Origin: Clostridiaceae bacterium
GTDB lineage: Bacteria > Bacillota > Clostridia > Lachnospirales > Lachnospiraceae
Length of the DNA stretch: 48,592 bases
Direction: 5' to 3'
Assembly: GCA_009911065.1 (NCBI GenBank)
Contig: QXWR01000040.1
Coordinates: forward strand, 1-48,592
Part shown: piece after piece, positions 8,720-16,714 of the stretch
How positions within the stretch are numbered: position 1 is the stretch's first letter
Layout: each line of letters begins with the position of its first letter
Program-made: the position numbers and the translations under genes
The notes under the pieces: generated by a model
What the model was told of the DNA's origin: nothing
Database searches by the model: none
The model's input: only the letters and a program-made list of their open reading frames with translations

Positions 8720-9151
8720 ATGAAAGAATTTTGGAATGTGGTGCAGATGGTTTTTGCTGCGGTAGGCGGATGGCTTGGGTACTTTCTGGGTGGGTGTGAT
8801 GGATTGCTTTATGCCCTGGTGGCGTTCGTGGTGATTGATTACATTACAGGTGTGATGTGCGGGATTGCCGACAGAAAACTGAATTCTGAGGTTGGGTTTA
8901 AGGGGACTGCAAAGAAGATACTGATTTTCCTGCTTGTGGGGATTGTGAATATCTTTGATGTGAATGTGATCGGAACGGGGAGTGTGCTTCGGACGGCGGT
9001 GGTGCGTCAAATAATACGCATATTGGCGTGGAAATGTGTGAGCCGGCTTGTATTACATATACAGGTGGAGCAATGTTTAAAGTGGATGACGGAAAGTTGG
9101 AAGAGGCGAGGGCTTGTGCCAAAAGGTCTTATGATGCGGCGGCGGAACTGA
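8720..9151 (+). pseudogene. Phage holin, broken by deletion
   Basis: The first 90 or so codons encode a TcdE/phage-holin-4-like holin: MKEFWNVV start, hydrophobic segments about 12-30 and 32-50, the VVIDYITGVM motif, the KGTAKKILIFLLVG segment and VIGTGSVLRTAV. From about 8990-9000 the homology stops and the frame continues out of register through endolysin sequence to 9151. The normal C-terminal 40 or so residues are missing. ATG 8720 is chosen as start because GAGG (8707-8710) sits 9 nt upstream. Confidence 0.7.
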
Positions 9152-9780
9152 AAAATCTGTCTGAGGCGGATGCAATCGCAAAGGTGGGTGCTTTGTTTGT
9201 GGCGGACCAGAGAAAAGGCGGTATTCTGGCATCCGTGTCTCTGGCGCAGTTTATTTTGGAATCCGGGTACGGAAAATCAGAACTGGCGCAGAATGCTAAT
9301 AATGTGTTCGGGATGAAGAAGAACCTGTCAGGGAATACCTGGGATGGTGTTTCCGTTTATATGAAGCAGACGCAGGAATATGTGGATGGGAAGAGACCGC
9401 GGTATGAGGGACTGAAGGGATGTACGGATTACCGGAAAGCGGTGCAGATCATTAAGGATGGCGGATATGTTACAAGCCCGGATTATGTGGAGAAGTTGTG
9501 CTCCATTATTGAGCGATGGGAATTAACGAAATGGGATGTGAAGGATGCAGTTTCTGTGGCAGATGGTGGCGGGATGGCAAATGGAGATTGTCCGTTTCTG
9601 GTGAAGGTGAGCATTCCGGATCTGAATATCAGAAAAGGAGCAGGGACTAACACGGGGGAGACAGGGCGTGAAAGAGTATGGTTTGAGAGTAGGGCTGTTC
9701 AGGGCATGACTGTGTGCTGTGGGCAGCCTTTATTTTTTTGTGGAAAATTGCGGGAAAACCTAATATACTGTCACAAGTAA
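9001..9780 (+). pseudogene. Endolysin remnant: amidase piece, glucosaminidase piece, SH3 piece
   Basis: The frame starts inside an N-acetylmuramoyl-L-alanine amidase (GASNNTHIGVEMCEP, about 9001-9150), whose N-terminal zinc-binding part and C-terminal half are absent. It changes to a mannosyl-glycoprotein/FlgJ-like glucosaminidase (ILASVSLAQFILESGYGKSEL, NNVFGMKK, LKGCTDYRKA), with an apparent internal loss around YVDGKRPRYE (about 9390). It ends in a truncated bacterial SH3 cell-wall-binding segment (VSIPDLNIRKGAGT, about 9600-9660) and then unrelated codons to 9780. Every module boundary is a deletion yet the frame stays open for 260 codons. No ribosome binding site precedes the possible GTG at 9028, so expression is doubtful. 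Confidence 0.7.
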
Positions 9781-9889
9781 GGGAATTATGCAAAATGGTG
9801 GAAGGTATGATTTAAAGGAACGGATTTTGTACAGATAAATTCATTATTGTGGTCTTTTGATCGAAACAACACAAATGTGTTTATTTTGT

Positions 9890-9923
9890 AGGTGTCCGTA
9901 TTTTAGGATACCTATTTTGTTTT
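9890..9923 (+). terminator. Probable intrinsic terminator
   Basis: AGGTGTCC (9890-9897) pairs with GGATACCT (9906-9913), one wobble, followed by ATTTTGTTTT. It ends the lysis remnant and lies 33 nt before the next gene, so it could also act as a leader attenuator of that gene. Confidence 0.55.
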
Positions 9924-9955
9924 AATAAGATAAACCTTAACAAGGGGTATATTAT

Positions 9956-10741
9956 ATGAGCGAGAAACATTATAGACCAATTATAAAAGATGGTGACCAT
10001 CTGGTTCAGTCGAAGAAAAATTCTAACAGGGTTATAGGACAGACTCGTGATGCGGAAAACAAAAATCCAGATATTATTGAATGGGAAGAGGTAGAGGATG
10101 TTGACTATGAATACGAATTGGAGAGAATGGCACATGAGGAACGGATGGCTGAGGTGCAAAAAAGTCAATCAACGGCGGAGACTATAACATCTGTTTTGAA
10201 TCTCATAGATACTATGGTTACTTTTTTGGAGGAGAACCCAGAAATCCAGAAAGCTGCAGCTGATTTAGGGAGAAAGGCAAAAGATGGTATTTCCAGTGCT
10301 AAAAATAAGTTAGTGCTTGCTATCCATGATGGGAAGCAAAAGAAAAATAAGAAAACAATAAAAGAGACTGTACCTGAAACCCAAATTATGGATACGGTAA
10401 TTTCCGAAATAAGTACAGGGATTGTTACTGATGACAAGGACATGTCACAGATTGAGAGGGGAAATATTAGTGTTGAAGAGGCAAGGGAATTGATATTGGG
10501 TATTTTGATGGACTACATAAATATGAAGAAGAAATTAAATCGGTTGTCAAATGCTAATATTGAAAATATAAAAAGACAGGAATTGGATGTGAGCGATGTT
10601 ATTGCCCAATTAGATTCTTTAATAAAGGGGTATCCGGCATTAATGGATGATAGCACAACGGAGAATATTATGGCGCTTCTTAGAATGAATTTGGACAAAC
10701 AAGAAAACGAAATAATAAAAGAGGTATTGAAAATTGACTGA
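9956..10741 (+). CDS. Uncharacterised acidic helical protein, partner of the ORF6N gene
   Basis: 261 residues, not recognised. AAGGGG precedes ATG at suitable spacing. The N-terminus (about 1-60) is polar and ends in an acidic patch (EWEEVEDVDYEYELERM); the rest is predicted mostly helical, with a Lys-rich stretch around 125-140 and a leucine-rich C-terminal half suggesting coiled coils or helical bundles. No signal peptide or membrane segment. Its stop lies 13 nt before the preferred start of the ORF6N protein, so both are likely co-transcribed and end at the terminator at 11759. A joint role in phage biology or defence is possible but unproven. Confidence 0.6.
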   Translation: MSEKHYRPIIKDGDHLVQSKKNSNRVIGQTRDAENKNPDIIEWEEVEDVDYEYELERMAHEERMAEVQKSQSTAETITSVLNLIDTMVTFLEENPEIQKAAADLGRKAKDGISSAKNKLVLAIHDGKQKKNKKTIKETVPETQIMDTVISEISTGIVTDDKDMSQIERGNISVEEARELILGILMDYINMKKKLNRLSNANIENIKRQELDVSDVIAQLDSLIKGYPALMDDSTTENIMALLRMNLDKQENEIIKEVLKID

Positions 10742-10754
10742 AAAAGGTGATGCG

Positions 10755-11741
10755 ATGAAAAATATAGAGGAAGTAACAACTGAAATTGCTATTGTGGATA
10801 AGGAAGCTGTTGAGAATTTGATTTACATTATCCGCGGACAGAAAGTAATGCTGGATGTAGATTTGGCTCGTATATATGGATATGAGACGAGACGTTTTAA
10901 TGAACAGGTAAAAAATAACGTTGAAAGATTTGATGATGATTTTCGATTTCAGCTGACGAAAGATGAGTTCGAAAACTTGATGTCGAAAAAATCGACATCA
11001 AGTTGGGGCGGCACACGAAAACTTCCATATGTGTTTACAGAAACTGGTATTTATATGCTGATGACTGTTTTGAAAGGTGATTTGGCCATTGCCCAGAGCA
11101 AGGCATTGATCCGTATCTTTAAGGGTATGAAAGATTATATTTCAGAAAATCGTGCCCTGATTGGAACGGATGATATTACACGGCTTGCCATCCAGACCAG
11201 TGAAAACACAGCCGCCATTGCAAAGATCACTGATGAGATGCTCCGTAAATCAGATCTGCCTAAAATATTCAAAAATTTTGCGTCATCGGACACAGGAAAA
11301 GAATTCCTGATTATGAATGGTCAGCTTGCGGAAGCTAATGTTGTATACCAGGGAATTTATGCAAAAGCAAAAAGCAGCATTTTTATCATTGATGATTACA
11401 TAGGGATTAAATCCATTATGCACCTGAGGAATGTGAATCCAGGTGTTGTGGTTACCGTGTTCTCTGACAATAAGCAAAGCCATTTGAGAAGGGCAGATCT
11501 GAATGACTTTAGGAATGAGTTTCCAGGCATATTGATTGATTTTAAGAGAACCAATAACACGATGCATGACAGATATATTATCCTGGACTATGGAAAACGG
11601 AGTGAAAAAATCTATCATTGCGGGGCTTCTTCTAAAGATGCCGGGAAAAAGACAACGACCATCATGGAGGTCCAGGATAGGGCAGTTTATAAACAACTGA
11701 TTGATACGCTGATAACTAATCCGGTATTGAGAATTACATAA
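10755..11741 (+). CDS. ORF6N domain protein with PLD-like C-terminal domain
   Basis: 328 residues from ATG 10755, chosen over the TTG at 10734 because AAGG lies 7 nt upstream of the ATG. The ORF6N DNA-binding domain occupies about 15-105 (IRGQKVMLDVDLARIYG, ETRRFNEQVKNN, RFRFQLT-like segment, TETGIYML), a phage-associated fold related to KilA-N/Bro-N. A linker (about 120-180) leads to a C-terminal domain with FIIDDYIGIKSIMHL and HDRYIILD, which reads as a variant H-x-R-x4-D of the phospholipase D HKD motif (normally H-x-K-x4-D), followed by KIYHCGASSKDAGKK. I infer a DNA-targeted PLD-like enzyme or a degenerate binding domain. The base composition matches the upstream partner. Confidence 0.75.
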   Translation: MKNIEEVTTEIAIVDKEAVENLIYIIRGQKVMLDVDLARIYGYETRRFNEQVKNNVERFDDDFRFQLTKDEFENLMSKKSTSSWGGTRKLPYVFTETGIYMLMTVLKGDLAIAQSKALIRIFKGMKDYISENRALIGTDDITRLAIQTSENTAAIAKITDEMLRKSDLPKIFKNFASSDTGKEFLIMNGQLAEANVVYQGIYAKAKSSIFIIDDYIGIKSIMHLRNVNPGVVVTVFSDNKQSHLRRADLNDFRNEFPGILIDFKRTNNTMHDRYIILDYGKRSEKIYHCGASSKDAGKKTTTIMEVQDRAVYKQLIDTLITNPVLRIT

Positions 11742-11758
11742 TCATAATAACTTTTTAG

Positions 11759-11786
11759 ATTCGTCCCATATGGGGCGAATTTTTTT
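11759..11786 (+). terminator. Intrinsic terminator of the ORF6N operon
   Basis: ATTCGTCCC (11759-11767) pairs with GGGGCGAAT (11772-11780), one wobble pair and an ATAT loop, followed by six or more T. It sits 17 nt after the ORF6N stop. Confidence 0.88.
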
Positions 11787-11849
11787 GCCTTAATTTCGGA
11801 AAAACAATATTCAGGGTACATAGACCTCCAGAAAGACGGGGGTGTCTGA

Positions 11850-12050
11850 ATGAGTGAGCTAAAGTGCATGGAACCAAGTATTGGATTGCCTGATTGGAGT
11901 GTGATGTTGAAAATGGAAGGCTGTGCGGAATTTTTAGCCCGCATGGTAGAAAAATATGGGAAGGAGGTTCTGGAGGAAATGGAATCCGGGGAGTCAGAAG
12001 AAAAGAAGATAAGGAACAATGATGGATGCTGTCGGTTATGTTTGAGATAA
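11850..12050 (+). CDS. Small uncharacterised protein
   Basis: 66 residues; GGGGGTG precedes the ATG at 5-8 nt. The middle (VEKYGKEVLEEMESGESEEKK) is acidic and helical, and the C-terminus has a C-C-x3-C cluster. It lies upstream of a serine recombinase fragment, a place where small accessory ORFs of integrative elements are often found. No function recognised. Confidence 0.45.
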   Translation: MSELKCMEPSIGLPDWSVMLKMEGCAEFLARMVEKYGKEVLEEMESGESEEKKIRNNDGCCRLCLR

Positions 12051-12221
12051 TCGGCACATTTTCTATGTCAAGGTATGCGAAAAAGTGATGTGTTTTCTAT
12101 ATTTACTGGAGATTTCGGATAGATGCAGAAAAAAAGTTATTTTGGGGCGCTGACAAATCATCGGGAATCCGATATAGTAATTCTTGTAACAGATAGACGA
12201 ACAGAAAGTGAGCAACCGAAA

Positions 12222-12359
12222 ATGAAGATGAAATGTTATCTTTACACAAGGGTTTCCACGGCTGCTCAGATTGAAGGGTACAGCCTGGAGGCACAGACGG
12301 AAAAACTGAGGGAGTATGCGGCTTATACATTGCTGCCCTTTTTTATTACAATTCAATAG
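12222..12359 (+). pseudogene. N-terminal fragment of a serine recombinase
   Basis: ATG 12222 begins a resolvase domain: YLYTRVSTAAQIEGYSLEAQ contains the catalytic serine region, followed by TEKLREYA. The match ends after about 34 residues and unrelated codons lead to a stop at 12359. The catalytic domain would need about 150 residues, so this is a truncated remnant marking an element boundary. A weak AAAGTGAG precedes the start. Confidence 0.75.
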
Positions 12360-12653
12360 AAATTTCTATTCTTCTTTTGATTCGCTAAATATTTTACAGA
12401 ATTTCTCAACAGAAAATTTACTCTCTGCTTATTCCTTCGCCTTTCTGTCGGACAGGACAAGGCGACGTTCTCCGCCAGTAACCGAACTACTGATACACCT
12501 TACATAATAACTTAAGACTTCGCTTTTCTCAAAAGAAAATAGGTTCTCTTTGGAGCAGAAATAAAACTATTTTGATTAAGTTCGGAAATGATTTGAAAAA
12601 ATAGATAAAAATAATTCAATAATACTTCTATGTATATTGAAAAAATATATCTG
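12360..12653. other. Gene-free stretch after the recombinase fragment
   Basis: No gene is supported. A 21-codon antisense stretch around 12443-12507 has protein-like composition (SSSVTGGERRLVLS on the minus strand) and may be the tail of a lost gene. From about 12520 on the sequence becomes strongly A/T-rich, leading into the hsd promoter region. Confidence 0.4.
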
Positions 12654-12711
12654 GTAACATACAATATAATACAGATGGCGGATAAAAAATATGTTACTGG
12701 AAATGTATAAT
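12654..12711 (+). promoter_or_regulatory. Putative hsd promoter region with inverted repeat
   Basis: GTAACATA (12654-12661) and TATGTTAC (12690-12697) are exact reverse complements. They flank a TATAAT at 12665-12670, and a second TATAAT lies at 12706-12711. No good -35 box was found for either. The layout suggests an operator that represses or tunes the restriction-modification operon. Confidence 0.4.
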
Positions 12712-12766
12712 TATATAAAACAAATTATGGAGACATTATAATTATAGAAAATTACTATAAAAAATT

Positions 12767-12776
12767 GGGGGGGGGG
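12767..12776 (+). repeat. Poly-G tract (10 G) at the hsdR ribosome binding site
   Basis: Ten consecutive G end 8 nt before the hsdR ATG and replace the usual GGAGG. Change of tract length by slipped-strand mispairing would alter the Shine-Dalgarno or its structure, a possible translational rheostat. Confidence 0.85.
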
Positions 12777-12784
12777 AAACGATT

Positions 12785-15184
12785 ATGCAGCTAACACCTG
12801 AAGAAATTGAAGAGCAACAGAAAAATGAGGAAAATACAAAGAAAAAATACATTACGCCTATTATTCAGGAAAGATGGGGAAAAGAAAACCCTGATAACAT
12901 TATTATGGAATATTATTTTACAGATGGCAGAGTAAATATGGATGGTGACAAAGTATCTAGGGGAGATAAGAAAAAGGCAGATTATCTTCTCCTATTTAAA
13001 GACATCATTCCCTTGGCTTTTGTGGAAGCAAAGGGGATAGATCATAGTGCTATGGAAGGATATCAGCAGGTTCTTGAGTATGCTAAGATTTTGGATATTC
13101 CGTTTGCATATACGACAAATGGGATTGATTTGATTGAAGAAGATTTGATCCTCCATAAGAATAATGACAAACTGAAAATGCAGGATTTTCCGTATCCCGA
13201 AGAATTGTGGGAACGCTATATTAAGGAAAAAGAGTTGACAGAAGATGAAGTCAGATTGATCAACCAGCCCTATTATATTGATGCGTCAAGGGTAAAGCAA
13301 AAGAAACCACGTTATTATCAGAGGATTGCTATAAACAGGGTGATTCATGCAATCGCAACAGGAAAGAACAGAATGCTTCTTGTCATGGCAACAGGAACAG
13401 GAAAGACATTTACTGCATTTCAGATTGTATGGAGATTATGGAAGAGTAAAACAAAAAAGAAAATATTATATTTAGTTGATAGAAATGCTCTTGCAGATCA
13501 GACTATGCAGAAGGATTTTAAACCATTTGTGGATGCTGGCGTTATGGTAAAAATGAAAAGTGCAAATATTAAAAAAGATACTGCCTATGAAATATATACA
13601 GCACTATATCAACAGTTGAAAAGTAAAGATAAAGACTATTATAAGGAACTTCCTTCGGACTTTTTTGATATGATTATTGTGGATGAGTGCCATAGAGGGT
13701 CTGCTGATCCGGATTCTAATTGGCATGAAATATTGGAGTATTTTGGTTTAGCTACACAGCTTGGACTTACCGCAACACCGAAAGAAACAGAAGATGTGTC
13801 AAATATCAATTATTTTTGTGGGGAGACAGACGATAAGCCATTATACACATATTCATTGAAACAGGGAATTGAAGATGGTTTTCTTGCTCCATACAAAGTT
13901 ATTTCAGTTGAACTTAATATTGATAAGGATGGGTACAGGCCACCATCAGGAAAACTGGATGTAAATGGGAATCCCATAGAAGATAGAGTTTATACGCAAA
14001 AAGACTTTGACAAAACTATTGTTGTGGAAGAAAGACAGGAAACCGTAGCTAGAAGAATTACAGATTATATGAAAGAGAATAATTGCAGATATGCGAAAAC
14101 AATTGTGTTCTGTGAAAACATTGATCATGCAGATGCTATGGTTTTGAAATTGAAAAATCTTAATTCAGATTTGGTTCGAGAAAACAGTAAATACATAATG
14201 AAAATTACAGGTGATGATGAAATAGGAAAGGCAGAGCTAGAAAATTTCACAGATCCAAATATAAAATATCCTGTTATTGCAGTTACAAGTAAACTTATGT
14301 CAACAGGTGTGGATTCAGAAACTTGTGAGTTGATTGTCTTAGATAAGTCTATTGGTTCTATGACAGAGTTTAAGCAGACAATAGGTAGAGGAACTAGAAT
14401 CAATGAAAATTTCACGATTGATGAAGAAAAGAAGAGTAAGCTGCATTTTACAATTTTAGATTTTAGATCAAATTATCATCAATTTGAAGATCCAGAATTT
14501 GATGGTGAACCAGTGGCAGTGATGGAAGTGGGAGAGAATGGCTCATTTCCAAAAGAAAGTCCTCAAAAAGAAACAGATAAAAGTGGCGAGGATAAAAATA
14601 AAGGGAAATCAAAAGGTCATATTCAAAAGGTAAAGATTAATGGTGTAGATGTAACTATTGATGGGGAAGAAGTACGTTATACAGATGAAAATGGAACTCT
14701 TGTCAAACAGAATATTGATAGTTGTGTAAAGAATAATATTTTGACGCAATATCCTACCTATCAAGATTTTTATGTCTCATTTAAATCATCGAATGATAAA
14801 GATGGAATGACTATGGAATTGCTACTTGAAAAAACATATGTAAGAAAGATTAGTAAAGCAATAGGATATTACATTGACAAATTTGATATTGTTGGTTTGG
14901 TAGGCTTTAAGCAGCCGCCGAAATCCAAAGAAGAGAGATTGAAGAAAGTTTATGAATCAGGTATTTTAGATGAATTAGATGTTGAAAAAAGAGATATTGT
15001 TCAAACCATTCTGAATGAATATAAGACAGAGGATTTTTCAAAGGTGAAAGATATTACTGTGTTTAATCTGCCAATATTCAAAGAGAAAGGCTATACATCT
15101 ATGAAAATATTGAAAAATGTATTTGGTGGAAATAAACAGAACTTTATTGATTTAATGAAACGGATAGAAGAAGTGTTATATTAG
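12785..15184 (+). CDS. hsdR: Type I restriction enzyme, motor/nuclease subunit HsdR
   Basis: 799 residues. The N-terminal endonuclease domain has FVEAKG (E-x-K, about 79-84). The superfamily 2 translocase carries MATGTGKT (about 200-207), DECH (about 300, in VDECHRGS) and GLTATP (about 326). The C-terminal helicase half contains IGRGTRI, and the tail is the EcoEI-type HsdR C-terminal domain that docks on the methylase. A highly charged linker (about 590-615) precedes that tail. It cuts unmodified DNA after ATP-driven translocation, together with HsdM and HsdS. hsdM starts 19 nt after the stop. The only ribosome binding site visible is the poly-G tract. Confidence 0.95.
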   Translation: MQLTPEEIEEQQKNEENTKKKYITPIIQERWGKENPDNIIMEYYFTDGRVNMDGDKVSRGDKKKADYLLLFKDIIPLAFVEAKGIDHSAMEGYQQVLEYAKILDIPFAYTTNGIDLIEEDLILHKNNDKLKMQDFPYPEELWERYIKEKELTEDEVRLINQPYYIDASRVKQKKPRYYQRIAINRVIHAIATGKNRMLLVMATGTGKTFTAFQIVWRLWKSKTKKKILYLVDRNALADQTMQKDFKPFVDAGVMVKMKSANIKKDTAYEIYTALYQQLKSKDKDYYKELPSDFFDMIIVDECHRGSADPDSNWHEILEYFGLATQLGLTATPKETEDVSNINYFCGETDDKPLYTYSLKQGIEDGFLAPYKVISVELNIDKDGYRPPSGKLDVNGNPIEDRVYTQKDFDKTIVVEERQETVARRITDYMKENNCRYAKTIVFCENIDHADAMVLKLKNLNSDLVRENSKYIMKITGDDEIGKAELENFTDPNIKYPVIAVTSKLMSTGVDSETCELIVLDKSIGSMTEFKQTIGRGTRINENFTIDEEKKSKLHFTILDFRSNYHQFEDPEFDGEPVAVMEVGENGSFPKESPQKETDKSGEDKNKGKSKGHIQKVKINGVDVTIDGEEVRYTDENGTLVKQNIDSCVKNNILTQYPTYQDFYVSFKSSNDKDGMTMELLLEKTYVRKISKAIGYYIDKFDIVGLVGFKQPPKSKEERLKKVYESGILDELDVEKRDIVQTILNEYKTEDFSKVKDITVFNLPIFKEKGYTSMKILKNVFGGNKQNFIDLMKRIEEVLY

Positions 15185-15203
15185 ACAGTAAGGAGAAAGA
15201 AGA

Positions 15204-16712
15204 ATGGCATTAGCTACATTAATAAAAAGATTACAGGACATTATGCGTGGAGATGCAGGTGTCGGTGGGGATGAACAACGATTATCTCAGATTGTATGGA
15301 TTTTATTCTTAAAGATTTTTGATTATAAAGAGGAAGAGTGGGAATTGACACAGGATAATTATGCTCCAATCATTCCGATAGGTTATCGCTGGAGAGATTG
15401 GGTAACATCAACTTCTGTAAAAGATCAGATGACAGGAGAAGAATTGATTGATTTTGTAAATAACAAGCTATTCCGAGTCCTATCAGGCGACGCTGTTAAG
15501 AATGAAAAAGGGGAAGATGTGTACCTTTTTACAAGATCGGACAGAGCATCTCTTACTGTGAGGGAGTTAATGAAGGAATCTACTAATTTTATGAAAAATG
15601 GGGTGCTTTTAAGACAGCTTCTTAACATATTTGATGAAATTGACTTTTCTGATTATAACGAAAGACATGCTTTCAATGATATTTATGAAACTTTGTTGAA
15701 AGGTCTGCAGAAAAATAACGGAGAATTTTATACACCTAGAGCAATTACCTCTTTTGTTGTGGATAAAGTTGACCCCAAAATTGGAGAAAAAGTTGCAGAT
15801 TTTGCTTGTGGTACAGGGGGATTTCTTGTGGATGCACTTCATCATGTAGAAGATAGTGGCATCAAGGTAGAAGATTTATCCAAACTGCAGCATTCCTTTT
15901 ATGGTGTGGAAAAGAAACAACTTCCCTATATGCTCTGCACAACCAATATGCTGTTGAATGATATTGCAGAGCCAGATATTATGCATGACAATTCTTTGGA
16001 ACAAGATGTAAGAAGATATACAGATGATGATAAGTTTGATGTTATCCTGATGAATCCTCCTTATGGTGGGTCAGAGCTAGAAATTGTGCAGAAGAATTTC
16101 CCTGCTGAACTTAGAAATTCAGAGACAGCAGATCTTTTCATGATAGAAATTATGTATCGGCTCAATAAAAATGGAAGATGCGGAGTTGTTCTTCCTGATG
16201 GTTTTATTTTTGGAACGGATAATAGCAAAAGTGCAATTAAGAAGAAGCTGGTAGAAGAATTTAATTTACATACAGTAATCAGGCTTCCTGGGAGTTGCTT
16301 TGCACCTTATACAAGCATTGCAACAAATTTGCTTTTCTTTGATAAAACAGAGCCGACAAAAAGTATATGGTTTTACAGATATGATTTGCCGAATGGACAG
16401 AAATTTTCTATGAAAAAGAATCCTATGACAAGAGAGAAACTGTTTGCCCTTGATGAATGGTGGGATAATCGTGTAGAGATAAAAGATGAAAAAGAAGATC
16501 GTTCTATGACAGAGACGTGGAAAGCAAGAAAGGTATCTGTGGAAGAAATTATAACGAATCATTATAGTTTGAATTTTTGTGGTTATCCCAATGAGGAAAA
16601 GTTAATTCTTTCTCCGAAAGAAACTATAGAGAATTTTAAAGTAGAAAGAGAAAGGCTTGACCAGAAGATGGATGCAAAACTACAAGAGATTATGGATATG
16701 TTGGGAGTATAG
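15204..16712 (+). CDS. hsdM: Type I DNA methyltransferase subunit HsdM
   Basis: 502 residues, normal for the family. The N-terminal helical HsdM_N domain (about 1-140) is followed by the N6-adenine methylase domain with motif I ADFACGTGGF (about 198-207) and motif IV NPPYGG (about 282-287); FYTPRAIT precedes motif I. AAGGAGA lies upstream of the ATG. HsdM methylates the target adenines in the asymmetric site recognised by HsdS and is needed for restriction too. hsdS starts 2 nt after its stop, implying coupled translation. Confidence 0.96.
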   Translation: MALATLIKRLQDIMRGDAGVGGDEQRLSQIVWILFLKIFDYKEEEWELTQDNYAPIIPIGYRWRDWVTSTSVKDQMTGEELIDFVNNKLFRVLSGDAVKNEKGEDVYLFTRSDRASLTVRELMKESTNFMKNGVLLRQLLNIFDEIDFSDYNERHAFNDIYETLLKGLQKNNGEFYTPRAITSFVVDKVDPKIGEKVADFACGTGGFLVDALHHVEDSGIKVEDLSKLQHSFYGVEKKQLPYMLCTTNMLLNDIAEPDIMHDNSLEQDVRRYTDDDKFDVILMNPPYGGSELEIVQKNFPAELRNSETADLFMIEIMYRLNKNGRCGVVLPDGFIFGTDNSKSAIKKKLVEEFNLHTVIRLPGSCFAPYTSIATNLLFFDKTEPTKSIWFYRYDLPNGQKFSMKKNPMTREKLFALDEWWDNRVEIKDEKEDRSMTETWKARKVSVEEIITNHYSLNFCGYPNEEKLILSPKETIENFKVERERLDQKMDAKLQEIMDMLGV

Positions 16713-16714
16713 CT

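Noticed and set aside
12443..12507. Antisense protein-like stretch (VTGGERRLVLSD)
   Set aside because: Only about 21 codons without a start; too short to call a gene or assign a family.
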